Shown: positions 19,174-28,700 of the stretch, piece by piece | Layout of the letters: each line of letters opens with the position of its first letter | How positions within the stretch are numbered: the stretch's first letter is position 1 | Source: Rhodococcus koreensis | GTDB taxonomy: Bacteria > Actinomycetota > Actinomycetes > Mycobacteriales > Mycobacteriaceae | DNA: 64,000 nucleotides | NCBI RefSeq assembly: GCF_900105905.1 | Contig: NZ_FNSV01000005.1 | Span: forward strand, 4,774,001-4,838,000 | Direction: 5' to 3' | Position numbers and translations under genes: made by a program | Notes under the pieces: model-generated | What the model saw: only the letters and a program-made list of their open reading frames with translations | What the model was told of the DNA's origin: nothing | Databases searched by the model: none

Positions 19174-19953
19174 CTAGCGGGCGCCCAGTAGTGCACGCGC
19201 CCGCAGGATCGCGTGTTCGACGTTGTCGTCGAGATCTCCCGATGGGAGCGCACCGATTTCGCCGCGGAGCAGCTCGACGTCCTTGAGCAGCAGGTCGTAT
19301 TGGACATCGACGAGATTGTCGCTCATCCAGCTCTGGCCGGTCGATACCCCGATCACCTCGAGGAGGCCCGCGGCTGGCGTGCCGAGATTCTCCGCGAGAT
19401 CGAGCATCCGTGCGGTGGCGGCCAGGTTGTAGGTGGCCAGCGCATTGTTGAGGAGTTTCACCAGGGCCGGCTGACCGTAGGACTCCATGCGGAACACGCG
19501 GCCGGAGATGTCGTCCAGCAGTCGGTCCTCGGCGGGGGTGGTGTCGGGTCCGGCGAGGAAGATGGTCATCGAGCCTCGGCGCGCACCCTGGGGGCCGCCC
19601 GACACGGGGGCTTCGAAGACGCGCCAGTCGTCCGGGGCCGAGGGCATGATCTTCCGAGCGTCTTCCGGCGCCAGCGTGGTGTGGACGAAAACGGTCAGCG
19701 GCCGCGTGGTGTGCTCCCGGAGCGCCGCGAAGACGGACGACACCTGGTCCGCCAGCCGCACGGCGACGTGAACGCTGTCCACGGACGGCCAGTCCAGAGC
19801 TGCCAGGTCGCTGCCGGCCGGTGACTGGGTCTCCTCCGACCACTCGCGGACGCGCTCCGCGTCGAAGTCGTAGCCGTACACCTCCCGCCCGAGTTGGGCG
19901 AGGTGTGCTCCGATGTTTCCGCCGATGGGTCCGAGCCCAATTATCAAGTGCAT
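19174..19953 (-). CDS. Beta-hydroxyacid dehydrogenase-like NAD(P)-binding protein (6PGDH/HIBADH superfamily)
   Basis: Protein of 259 residues with an N-terminal Rossmann motif (IIGLGPIGGNIGAHLAQLG) and the substrate signature EAPVSGGPQGARRGSMTIFLAG, then QPALVKLLNNALATYNLAATARML where Lys is the conserved catalytic residue. The C-terminal domain is somewhat short. The family oxidises beta-hydroxy acids such as 3-hydroxyisobutyrate. It is last in the Baeyer-Villiger monooxygenase operon, 51 nt after the CMD-like gene, and may oxidise a hydroxy acid released from the lactone. Confidence 0.85.
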   Translation of the reverse strand: MHLIIGLGPIGGNIGAHLAQLGREVYGYDFDAERVREWSEETQSPAGSDLAALDWPSVDSVHVAVRLADQVSSVFAALREHTTRPLTVFVHTTLAPEDARKIMPSAPDDWRVFEAPVSGGPQGARRGSMTIFLAGPDTTPAEDRLLDDISGRVFRMESYGQPALVKLLNNALATYNLAATARMLDLAENLGTPAAGLLEVIGVSTGQSWMSDNLVDVQYDLLLKDVELLRGEIGALPSGDLDDNVEHAILRARALLGAR

Positions 19954-20004
19954 GAACGTTCCTCGGGTGTGAGATGTATGTGAGAAGTGCCGGGCGGCAG
20001 CCTC

Positions 20005-20406
20005 TCAGCCCTCGGTGAGGCCGCGCTCCGCCATGACCTGCTTGACGAGGGTCAGGCCGTTGAGCACGCGCGGGAACCCGATGTAGGGGATGCAGTGGAT
20101 CAGGGCTCCGACGATCTTCTCCTTGGTCAGGCCGACGTTGAAGCCGGTGTTGATGTGCAGCTTCAACTGGGGTTCGGTACCCAGGGCGACGAGCGTGGAG
20201 ATGGTCACCATCGTCTGCTCCTGCTGGGTGAGGCCATTGCGGGAGTAGATGTCGCCGAAGGCGAAGGAGACGATGTAGTCGGACAGGTCCGCGTCCAGGC
20301 TCTTGTAGGACTCCACGAGCTTGACGTGGTCGAACGTGTTGACGTGGTCGGTGGAGACGAGCTCCATCATGCGGTCGAGGCCGCGCTGGTAGCGATCTGT
20401 GGACAT
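20005..20406 (-). CDS. Carboxymuconolactone decarboxylase-like (CMD/AhpD) protein
   Basis: Small helical protein of 133 residues with the CMD fold: FAFGDIYSRNGLTQQEQTMVTISTLVALGTEPQLKLHINTGFNVGLTKEKIVGALIHCIPYIGFPRVLNG. The GxxxxEIxEx/H-type core is recognisable, but the CxxC pair of AhpD is absent, so peroxidase activity is unlikely. ATG 20406 is preceded by GAGGAATACTC. It is in the BVMO operon; such genes often accompany ring-cleavage or lactone pathways, with decarboxylase or isomerase roles seldom proven. Confidence 0.86.
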   Translation of the reverse strand: MSTDRYQRGLDRMMELVSTDHVNTFDHVKLVESYKSLDADLSDYIVSFAFGDIYSRNGLTQQEQTMVTISTLVALGTEPQLKLHINTGFNVGLTKEKIVGALIHCIPYIGFPRVLNGLTLVKQVMAERGLTEG

Positions 20407-20550
20407 GAGTATTCCTCGTGAGCGGGTCTGAAAGTGTGGATGATGTGCAAAAAACGATACGTCGCGTAGCGAGCGGCTCGCCCATGGACGACGGATTCGG
20501 AAAGCGGCTCGTCGCCACGCTGCTCCCCTCGTTCGCAGCCCCGGGGGGAA

Positions 20551-20573
20551 GCGCTCCGGAATGATCGGAGCGC
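20551..20573 (-). terminator. Internal hairpin between ALDH and CMD genes
   Basis: GCGCTCCG / CGGAGCGC stem (8 bp, extended by GGGA/TCCC) with a 7-nt loop in the 185-bp gap between the aldehyde dehydrogenase and the CMD-like gene. It may attenuate expression of the two distal genes; the gap otherwise holds only a ribosome site. Confidence 0.5.
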
Positions 20574-20591
20574 CTCCCATCCACGACTGAA

Positions 20592-21968
20592 TTACTTCTG
20601 TCCCTGTGGGTTTCGCACGAGTTTCTTGTTGGCGAACTCGTTGAAACCGTACCGGGCCAGCTCGCGACCGACGCCGGACCCCTTGACGCCGCCGAACGGG
20701 AGGTCGGGCGAACTCTTACTGGTGCTGTTGATCCACACCATGCCGGTCTCGAGTTCCGCGGCGACGCGGTCGGCCTTCTCCGGACTCGAGGTGAACACGC
20801 TCGACGAAAGCCCGAACGGGGAGTCGTTGGCCAGTTCGATCGCCTCGTCCAGGGAGCCGACGCGGTGGACGACCGCCACCGGACCGAACAGTTCCTCGTC
20901 GAAGGCGCGCATCTCGCGTGTGACGCCGGTCAGGACGGTGGGCGGGTAGTAGGCCCCCTCCGGCCGCCCACCGCCCAACAGCACTTCGGCTCCGTGTGAG
21001 ATCGCTTCCTGGACAAGCTCGTCCAGCTCCTCGGCTCCCGAGTTCGACGCCATCGGTCCGAGCTTGGTCTCGGGGCTGGTCGGGTCGCCGGGCTGCCAGC
21101 CGGACATCCCGTCGACGAATTTCCGCACGAACTCGTCGTACACCCGTTCCTCCACGAGGAACCGTTTCGACGCGGTGCAGGCCTGCCCGCCGTTGCCGAG
21201 GCGGCCGACGACCGCGGCGGCCGCCGCGGCGTCGACATCGGCGTCGGCGAGCACGATGAACGGGTCCGAGCCGCCGAGTTCCAGCACGCACTTCTTCATG
21301 TGCCTGCCGGCGATCTCGCCGACGGCGGACCCGGCCTTCTCGGATCCGGTCAGCGACACACCCTGGACGCGGGGATCCGCAACGGCGTTGGCAACCTGCG
21401 CCGAAGAGATGAAGGCGTTGAGGTAGACGCCCGCGGGCAGACCGGCCTCGGTCAGGACCCGTTCGATGGCGAGGGCGGACTGGGGGCAGTTCCGGGCGTG
21501 CTTGACGATGATCGTGTTGCCGAGAGCGATGTTCGGGGCAGCGAAGCGTGCCACCTGGTAGAAGGGGTAGTTCCACGGCATGATCCCGACGAGCGGGCCG
21601 ATCGGCTCGGTGCGGACGACGGCCGTGCCGGATCCCGTGATGTCGAGGGGCTCGTCCGCCATGAAGTCGTCCACATGGTCGGCGTAGTACTGGTAGATCG
21701 AGGCCACCAGCTCCACCTCGCCTCGGGCCTGCGCGATCGGCTTGCCCATTTCCAGGGTGAGGAGCTTGGCCAGCTCGTCGGCCTGTTCCCGGTGGATCTC
21801 GGCGGCCCGGGTGAGGACGGCGCGGCGCCGCTCCAGCGGAGCGGTCCGCCAGCAGCGGTAGGCCGTGGTGCTCCGTCCGATGAGGTCGTCCAGCTCCGTG
21901 TCCGTGATCTCCGGGTATTGCGCGTTCTGGTCCCCGGTGACCGGGTCGGTGGTGGTGTACACACCCAT
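20592..21968 (-). CDS. NAD(P)-dependent aldehyde dehydrogenase (succinate-semialdehyde dehydrogenase-like)
   Basis: ALDH superfamily enzyme of 458 residues. The cofactor region is GIMPWNYPFYQVARFAAPNIALGN with the IIVKHA strand, the active-site Glu lies in VLELGGSDPFIV, and the nucleophile is about Cys264 in NGGQACTASKR. The SNG-type ending PFGGVKGSGVGRELARYGFNEF is family-typical. ATG 21968 has AGGAG seven bases upstream. It follows the Baeyer-Villiger monooxygenase by 31 nt and probably oxidises the aldehyde produced after hydrolysis of the lactone or ester. Confidence 0.9.
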   Translation of the reverse strand: MGVYTTTDPVTGDQNAQYPEITDTELDDLIGRSTTAYRCWRTAPLERRRAVLTRAAEIHREQADELAKLLTLEMGKPIAQARGEVELVASIYQYYADHVDDFMADEPLDITGSGTAVVRTEPIGPLVGIMPWNYPFYQVARFAAPNIALGNTIIVKHARNCPQSALAIERVLTEAGLPAGVYLNAFISSAQVANAVADPRVQGVSLTGSEKAGSAVGEIAGRHMKKCVLELGGSDPFIVLADADVDAAAAAAVVGRLGNGGQACTASKRFLVEERVYDEFVRKFVDGMSGWQPGDPTSPETKLGPMASNSGAEELDELVQEAISHGAEVLLGGGRPEGAYYPPTVLTGVTREMRAFDEELFGPVAVVHRVGSLDEAIELANDSPFGLSSSVFTSSPEKADRVAAELETGMVWINSTSKSSPDLPFGGVKGSGVGRELARYGFNEFANKKLVRNPQGQK

Positions 21969-21999
21969 GGGCGTTCTCCTGTGGTGGTGATGAACGGTG

Positions 22000-23619
22000 T
22001 CAGGCCGCGATCGTGTCCGCGGACTCGAAGCCGCGGTAGCCGTCGGCGGTGACGTCGGCGAGGACCGCACGATAATTGCCCAGACCACCCAGATAGAACA
22101 GGACACTGGGCTTCTTACCCGGAATGTTCGCGCCGAAAATCCACGAATCCACCTTCGTGAACACCGTCATGTTCGCGATCTCGGTGCACGTGTCCGTCCA
22201 TTCGGCCTCGGCCTCCGGCGTCGGCTCGATCGCCCGCAACCCAGTGCGCTCGGCATACGCGATCGTGTCGCTGATCCACTCGACCTGCGTTTCGATGCTC
22301 GGCGGCAGATTCGTGAACGGGCCGTTCGGGCCCAGCACCATGAACCAGTTCGGGAAGTTCGCCGTGGAGATGCCCAGATAACTGGTCGGCTGCCCGCCCC
22401 AGTGGTCGTTGATGTTCAGACCGCCGCGGCCGCGGATCTCCATCCGCCGGTAATTACCGTCCACGGCGTCGAACCCGGTCGCGAAAACCAGCACATCCAA
22501 CTCGTGCAGGACACCGTCCTCGGTGACCACACCGTTCGCGGTGACCTCGCGGATCGGGTTCTCCTTGATGCCGACGGCGTCGACGTTCGGCCGGTTGAAG
22601 ACCCGGTGGTAGCCGTCGTCGCACAGCGGGCGCCGGGCGAACAGACCGGTCGGGGTCAGTGTGCGGGCGGTCTCCGGGTCCTCGATGACCTCGGCGATCT
22701 TGGCACGGATGAACGACGCGGCCGCCTCGTTGGCTTCCTCGTCGGTGGCGATGTCACCGAAGGTGGCGAACATGAAACGGAAACCGCCACCGTGCTGCCA
22801 GGCCTCCTCGAAAACGCGGCGGCGCTCCTGCTCCGAGACGCTCATCGCCGGCACCGTGGACTCCTCGAAGCCGAACGCCACGGACGATTTCTTGACCTGC
22901 GACCAGATCCGGTCGTAATCGGCCTTGACCGCATCGATCTGCTCGGCGGTCACGGGACGCTTGCCGACCGGGACGGAATACTGCGGCGTCCGGACGAACA
23001 CGGTCAGGTGCTCGACCTCCGGCGCCAGCGCCGTGACGACCTGCTGGCCGGTGGAACCGGTACCGATCACCCCGACACGGCGGCCCGCGAGGTCCTTGCC
23101 CTCGGGCCAGGCGGCGGTGTGGATGGTCTCGCCCTCGAACGTGTCCAGGCCGGGCAGGTCCGGGAAGTTGATGGCCGAGAGCAGCCCGACGGCATTGATC
23201 ACGTACGTGGCCCGATACACCGCGCCGGTGTCGGTGGTGACCTCCCACAGGGCCTGATCGTCGAGGTAGACCGCGGAGGTGACCTCGGTGCCGAAGCGGA
23301 AGTGGCGGCGCAGATCGAACCGGTCGACCACACCCTCGAGGTAGTCGAGGATCTCGGGCTGGGTGATGTACGTGTGTTCCCAGGTGCCGTCCTGCAGCAG
23401 ATCCTCGTCGAAGGAAAACCGGTAGACATGACTCTCGGTGTCGGACAGAGCGCCCGGGTAACGGTTCCAGTACCAGGTGCCGCCGGGGCCGTCGGCCTTG
23501 TCGAAACCCACTGTGGTGAGACCGAGTTCGTTGTGCAACTTGTGGACGGCATAGATACCGCCGAATCCGGCGCCGATGACGACGGCGTCAACGATCTGGG
23601 GTGTGGTTCGGGAAGTCAT
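22000..23619 (-). CDS. Baeyer-Villiger monooxygenase (cyclohexanone monooxygenase type)
   Basis: Flavoprotein monooxygenase of 539 residues that inserts oxygen next to a ketone, giving an ester or lactone. The FAD motif is GAGFGGIYAVHKL (residues 17-29), the type I BVMO fingerprint is FEGETIHTAAWP (160-171), and the NADPH motif is GVIGTGSTGQQVV. The length equals CHMO (about 540). ATG 23619 is preceded by AGGAGTTCGCC. It heads a four-gene operon (ALDH, CMD-like, hydroxyacid dehydrogenase-like). The preferred ketone is not deducible; cyclic or linear aliphatic ketones are typical. Confidence 0.93.
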   Translation of the reverse strand: MTSRTTPQIVDAVVIGAGFGGIYAVHKLHNELGLTTVGFDKADGPGGTWYWNRYPGALSDTESHVYRFSFDEDLLQDGTWEHTYITQPEILDYLEGVVDRFDLRRHFRFGTEVTSAVYLDDQALWEVTTDTGAVYRATYVINAVGLLSAINFPDLPGLDTFEGETIHTAAWPEGKDLAGRRVGVIGTGSTGQQVVTALAPEVEHLTVFVRTPQYSVPVGKRPVTAEQIDAVKADYDRIWSQVKKSSVAFGFEESTVPAMSVSEQERRRVFEEAWQHGGGFRFMFATFGDIATDEEANEAAASFIRAKIAEVIEDPETARTLTPTGLFARRPLCDDGYHRVFNRPNVDAVGIKENPIREVTANGVVTEDGVLHELDVLVFATGFDAVDGNYRRMEIRGRGGLNINDHWGGQPTSYLGISTANFPNWFMVLGPNGPFTNLPPSIETQVEWISDTIAYAERTGLRAIEPTPEAEAEWTDTCTEIANMTVFTKVDSWIFGANIPGKKPSVLFYLGGLGNYRAVLADVTADGYRGFESADTIAA

Positions 23620-23765
23620 GGCGAACTCCTGTGTCGTTCCGATGCAGAGAAAGAAGCGGGGAAGGGATGAAAGAAGTTGGGGCGGAATGGCACTGCGCGA
23701 TTGCTGGGTCAGACGGTCGATTTCTCTTCCGCGTTCTGTGCCCTACCCGCCGCGGCAGTCGTAAT

Positions 23766-23841
23766 GTGATAGCCGCCACCGCGTTTGGATCAAGGATAAA
23801 GGCAAGGTCCAGCACAACTGCGTTCCAATGTGAAACACCTT
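23766..23841 (-). promoter_or_regulatory. Conserved 76-bp upstream element, copy A (BVMO operon)
   Basis: This stretch aligns without gaps to 25465-25540, upstream of the MHS transporter, with 59 of 76 identical bases by my hand count. The best-kept parts are GTTCCAATGTGAAACACCT (read on the plus strand) and GCCGCCACnGCGTnTGGATCAA. On the gene strand the first reads as a near dyad TGTTTCACATTGGAAC. It probably holds the activator site and promoter for the operon starting at 23619. The rest of the 381-bp gap 23620-24000 holds only the terminator at 23938. Confidence 0.72.
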
Positions 23842-23937
23842 GTGGAAACTTCTGCGCGCGATCGGGCGCGACAGAATCAAGGGCGCGTTGTGGGCAGTAT
23901 GCGGAAACAAAGGGCCGTGCCACGAAGATCCTGGGCC

Positions 23938-23984
23938 GAATGAACAGACCCCCGGGCAGTGGATCGTCGGGGGTCTGTTCATTC
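23938..23984 (-). terminator. Perfect 17-bp hairpin terminator
   Basis: GAATGAACAGACCCCCG (23938-23954) pairs perfectly with 23968-23984 around a 13-nt loop, 16 bases past the stop of the MHS transporter gene. It ends that transcript before the BVMO promoter region. Confidence 0.8.
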
Positions 23985-24000
23985 AGGAGTTCTCGGTGGG

Positions 24001-25383
24001 CTAGCTCATCGTTGCGTCTGCAGGGCGTGCTGCAGGGGTGGCAGGTTGGGGCGAGCTCAGTTGACCGATCAGCTCTTCAGCTCTCGGACCGCCGAGGAAT
24101 TCTGCCGGGGTCTTCGACGTCTCGCGCATTCCGATAACCGCGATCGCACCGATTCCGGTGGCGATCGCACCGAAGAATGCGACCGGAAGCCAGCCCGACG
24201 GGCCCGCGCCGAGGAGCACGGCGGCGATCAATGGAGCGAATCCTGCAAGAAGGTTCCCGAGCTGGTTGCTCACAGCCATGCCGGTGAATCGCACGGGTGC
24301 CGGGAACTGCTCGGCGAAGAACGACGTCCACACGCCGTTGTAGCAGCTGAAGAACAGCGACATGTTGACGAACGCGAAGATCGCGATCAGCATGACATTC
24401 GCCGTCGAAATCGCCCACAGGTAGGGGAAGATGCTGAGCGCACCGCCGACAGCGCCGATCAGCATCGTTCGCTTCCGGCCGATGACGTCGGAGAGGTAGC
24501 CGGCTGCCGGGATGCCGATGATCGACAGGGCTATCGACCCGGAGATGATGGCGAGCATCGTGCCCCGCTCCACCCCGACCGAGGTGGCGTACGAAAGGCT
24601 GAACACGGCGAACAGCGTTTGCATCGACGCCATCAGTGATGCTCCGGCGACTCGGATCACGTCGCGCCAGTGATGCGTAATCACGTCGTTCAGCGGTCGC
24701 TTCCGGACCTGATCTTCCTGTCGCGCTTCGGTGAAGGCCGGAGTTTCGTCGAGATGGCTTCGCACGTAGTAGGTGATGACGACGACTACGGCACTGAGCC
24801 AGAAGGGAATTCGCCAGCCCCAGGTGTAGAGTGCGTCGTGGGGCAGCATCGCGATCGGGAGGAACACGACGGTGGCCAGTGAGCAGCCGACGGCGTAGCC
24901 GACCATGACGAAACTGGTGAAGAACCCCCGGCGTCCGACCGGGGAATGCTCGACGGTCAGCGTCGATGCGCCTGCCGATTCGGCACCGGCGGAGAATCCT
25001 TGAACGACGCGGAGGGCGACCAGCAGCACCGGGGCGACCAGGCCCAGCTGGTCATACGTCGGAAGGCACCCGATGGCAAAGGACGCGACGCCCATCATCA
25101 CGACGGTGGCCAGCATGACGCGTTTGCGGCCGAGCCGGTCGCCGAAGTGTCCCATCACCACAGCGCCGACCGGGCGGGCGACGTACCCCACGGCGAAGGT
25201 GGCGAACGATGCGATGAGCGCGACGGTGGGGTCGCCGGAGGGGAAGAACAGCACGTTGAAGACCAAGGCGGCTGCGGCGCCGTATACGAAGAAGTCGTAG
25301 TACTCCAGCGCGCTGCCGAGGAGCGCGGCCGTCGCCGCGCGACGGGGAGTCATCGCGGGCGGCGACGAGGTCGTGCTTGTCAT
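24001..25383 (-). CDS. MFS transporter, MHS family (benzoate/shikimate-type)
   Basis: A 460-residue proton symporter with 12 helices: ALEYYDFFVYGAAAALVFNVLFF at the N-terminus, GHFGDRLGRKRVML after helix 2, RVVQGFSAGAESAGA in helix 4, YLSDVIGRKRTML in the second half. ATG 25383 has AGGAG six bases upstream. The promoter region matches that of the BVMO operon, so it likely imports the substrate of that pathway, probably an acid form. It is divergent from the PknK-like kinase gene. Confidence 0.9.
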   Translation of the reverse strand: MTSTTSSPPAMTPRRAATAALLGSALEYYDFFVYGAAAALVFNVLFFPSGDPTVALIASFATFAVGYVARPVGAVVMGHFGDRLGRKRVMLATVVMMGVASFAIGCLPTYDQLGLVAPVLLVALRVVQGFSAGAESAGASTLTVEHSPVGRRGFFTSFVMVGYAVGCSLATVVFLPIAMLPHDALYTWGWRIPFWLSAVVVVITYYVRSHLDETPAFTEARQEDQVRKRPLNDVITHHWRDVIRVAGASLMASMQTLFAVFSLSYATSVGVERGTMLAIISGSIALSIIGIPAAGYLSDVIGRKRTMLIGAVGGALSIFPYLWAISTANVMLIAIFAFVNMSLFFSCYNGVWTSFFAEQFPAPVRFTGMAVSNQLGNLLAGFAPLIAAVLLGAGPSGWLPVAFFGAIATGIGAIAVIGMRETSKTPAEFLGGPRAEELIGQLSSPQPATPAARPADATMS

Positions 25384-25464
25384 GTGTTTCTCCTGAAGCA
25401 GGCTCAGTGGTAGCAGGGCGGGGGCCGAGGATGTTTGTGACCCTTGGCATCGGCGGGGCGACCT

Positions 25465-25540
25465 TGTGACGGCCGCCACGGCGTGTGGATCAAACGTAAG
25501 AGAATGTTCCAACCCACCTGTGTTCCGATGTGAAACACCT
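25465..25540 (-). promoter_or_regulatory. Conserved 76-bp upstream element, copy B (MHS transporter)
   Basis: Partner of the element at 23766-23841. It carries TGTTCCGATGTGAAACACCT and GCCGCCACGGCGTGTGGATCAA, in the same order and spacing. Its gene-proximal edge is about 80 bp before ATG 25383, against about 147 bp for copy A, so the two units share a regulator site but differ in leader length. Confidence 0.72.
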
Positions 25541-25701
25541 CTTGCCCTACCAGGTCGATATTCCGAAGGCCGCCGATCGGCGTCCCCGGTCGGTACCCCT
25601 GGTATCGGTCGCGGGGATACTCTGGGATCACCCGCCCGCCGACGACGGGATTACTCGAGCCTGGCACCGGTGTGGTGACGCCGACCGGGATGGGGTGTGC
25701 G

Positions 25702-28700
25702 ATGGCCGAATTCGACCCGTTTGCCACCCAGCGTGACAACGCCGGGGACATCACGGCAGAGCTGGAAGCCGCCGGATTCACCGATCTCGAAGAAATCGGC
25801 CGCGGAGGGTTCGGCGTCGTCTACCGATGTCGTCAGCCGCATTTGGACCGCACGGTGGCGGTCAAGGTACTCGCCGCGGACCCGGCGCCAGAGGATTTGG
25901 AGCGGTTCCTGCGCGAGCAACGGGCGATGGGCCGGCTGTCCGGGCATCCCCACATCGTCACCGTTCTGCAGGTGGGCACCACCGCGGCGGGCCGCCCTTA
26001 CCTCGTGATGCCGTATCACCGGTACGGCTCGCTCGACGCCACGATCCGCCGCACCGGCCCCCTGAACTGGGCCGATACGCTGAATCTGGGGATCGCGTTG
26101 GCCGGGGCTCTCGAGGCTGCCCACCGGGCCGGGGTCGTGCACCGCGACGTCAAACCGGCCAACATCTTGCTGACCGAGTACGGCGACCCGCAGTTGGCCG
26201 ATTTCGGGATCGCCCGAATTCCCGGGGGCTTCGAGACCGGTACCGGTGTGATCACCGGTTCGCCCGCGTTCACCGCCCCCGAGGTCCTCGCCGGGCAGAG
26301 CCCCACCCCGGCGTCGGACATCTACAGCCTGGGCGCGAGCTTGTTCTGCGCGCTTACCGGGCACGCAGCGTTCGAGCGGCGCAGCGGCGAGCAACTCGTG
26401 GCCCAGTTCGTGCGGATCACCACCGAGCCGGTGCCGGATCTGCGGGATCCGGCCATTCCCGCTGCGGTGACGGCGGTGATCGGGCACGCCATGGCCGCCG
26501 AACCGACGGCTCGCCCACACACTGCGGCTGAGTTCGGGGACGAGTTGCGCGACACTCAGGCCCGGGCCGGAGCACTCGCCGACGTGCCCACGGTCGCGCC
26601 GGAATCGGTGCCCGTGCCGACCGAGACACCCGCCGGCACGCAACGTGTGCGGCGTGCGCCGCCGACTCCGGCGACGAAGTTCCGGCCACCCACCGCACCG
26701 AAGGCCCTGGTGCGCCGGGCACGGCTGCTCGAGGCTCTGCGGGCCGCGAGGCGGCGCCGACTGGTACTCATCCATGCGCCCGCCGGGTACGGCAAGTCCA
26801 CCCTTGCCGCCCAGTGGCGCGAGGTGCTCGTCTCCGGAGGCACTGCGGTGGCGTGGCTCTCCGTCGACAACGACGACAACAACCTCGTGTGGTTTCTCGC
26901 GCACCTGATCGAGGCGATCCGGCGTGTGCAGCCCACCCTGGGTCACGATCTCGGTCAGGTACTGGAGGACCGCGGGGCCGACGCCGACCGCTACGTGCTG
27001 ACCTCATTGGTCGACGAGGTGCACGACCGAGGGCTACCGGTGGCGGTGATGATCGACGATTGGCACCGGGTCACCGATTCCGCGACCCTCGCCGCCCTGG
27101 GCTACCTGCTCGACAACGGCTGCCACCACCTTCAGCTCATCGTCACCAGCCGGACCCGGTCCGGACTGCCGCTCGGCCGAATGAAGGTTCGCGACGAACT
27201 GGTCGAGGTCGCCGCCGCGGACCTGCGTTTCGACCTGGACGAATCCACCCGGTTTCTCGTCGACGTGAACGGACTCGCGCTCGCCGATTCCGAGCTCGCC
27301 GCGCTGACAACTTCCACCGACGGGTGGGTGGCCGCTCTGCAGCTCGCGTCCCTGTCGCTCCGCGGCCGATCCGATGCGGGCGAATTGATCGCCCACCTGT
27401 CCGGGCGACATCACGCCATCGGCGAGTTCCTTGCCGAGAATGTGCTGAGCGCACTCGAACCCGAACTTCTCGACTTCCTGATGGCCACCTCGATTCCGGA
27501 ACGAATCTGCGGCGACCTCGCGGGGGTCCTTGCCGACACGACCCGCGGGCAGGCGCTACTCGAGGAGGTCGAAGAGCGGGATCTGTTCCTGCGCAGCCTC
27601 GACGACGACCGGGACTGGTTCCGCTATCACCATCTGTTCGCCGAGTTTCTCCGACGCCGGCTCGAGCGCGACGCACCCGAGCAACTCGCACGGTTGCACC
27701 GGAGAGCGTCGGACTGGTTCGCCAACCATCACGCGCTCGGCGAGGCGGTCGATCATGCGCTGGCCGCCGGCGATGACGACCGTGCCGTCGACCTGATCGA
27801 GTCGCACGCGATGAACCTGATCGAAAGCTCGAAGATGGGGACGGTCCTCGCTCTGGTCGCGAAACTTCCCGCACTGCTCGCACAGAACCGGGCCCGGCTC
27901 CAGCTGATCGTGGCGTGGGCCAACGTCCTGCTGCATCGGCTCGAGCCGATGCAGGCCTCCCTGGCGCGGGTCGAGGCTGCCCTCGACGAGCACACCCTGA
28001 CCGAGGCGCAGGTGATCGATCTGCGGGTGGAGGCGGCAGTCATCGCCGACGTCGGTCGGTGCCACGCCGACGTCATCGACGGGGCCGGCGAGCAGGTCCG
28101 CGAATGTTTGACACGGCCGAACACCCTGCCGCCCTTCGTCGTCGCCGCGGCAGCCGACGTCACTTCCTTCGCCGACATCTGCACTTTCGACTTCGACGCC
28201 GCCCGTCGACTGCAGAACTGGGCACGGCCCTACCACCAGCAGACCCGCGGCCCGCACTTCGGGATGATCGGGCACTGTTTCGCCGGTATCGCCGCCAACG
28301 AACTCCTCGACATCACCGCCGCCGAGGATCACTTCCGGGCCGCCTGGGACCTCGCCGTTTCCACCGTCGGTGTCCACTCGTATGCGGCACAGCTGTCCGG
28401 GGCCCTGCTCGGTGACCTGCTGTATCAGCAGGGCACGATCGATGAGGCCGAGCGCCTGCTGGATGCCAGTTACCGCCTCGGCGCCGAGGGCGGCGTCGTG
28501 GATTTCATGCTCGCCAGTTACGGCACCGGAGCCCGGATCAAGGCCCTGCGCGGTGACATGCCCGCGGCCGCGCAGCGGTTGGACGAGGGCGCCGACACCG
28601 CCCGGAAGTTGTCACTGCCGCGGCTCGCCGCGCGGATCGACAACGAGCGGATTCGCTGCGGATGGGAACCGGGCACCGAATTCCACTCTCGGACAGAGCG

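Noticed and set aside
22000..23670. A 557-codon plus-strand frame opposite the Baeyer-Villiger monooxygenase
   Set aside because: Shadow of a gene with complete BVMO fingerprints; it shows no motif of its own.
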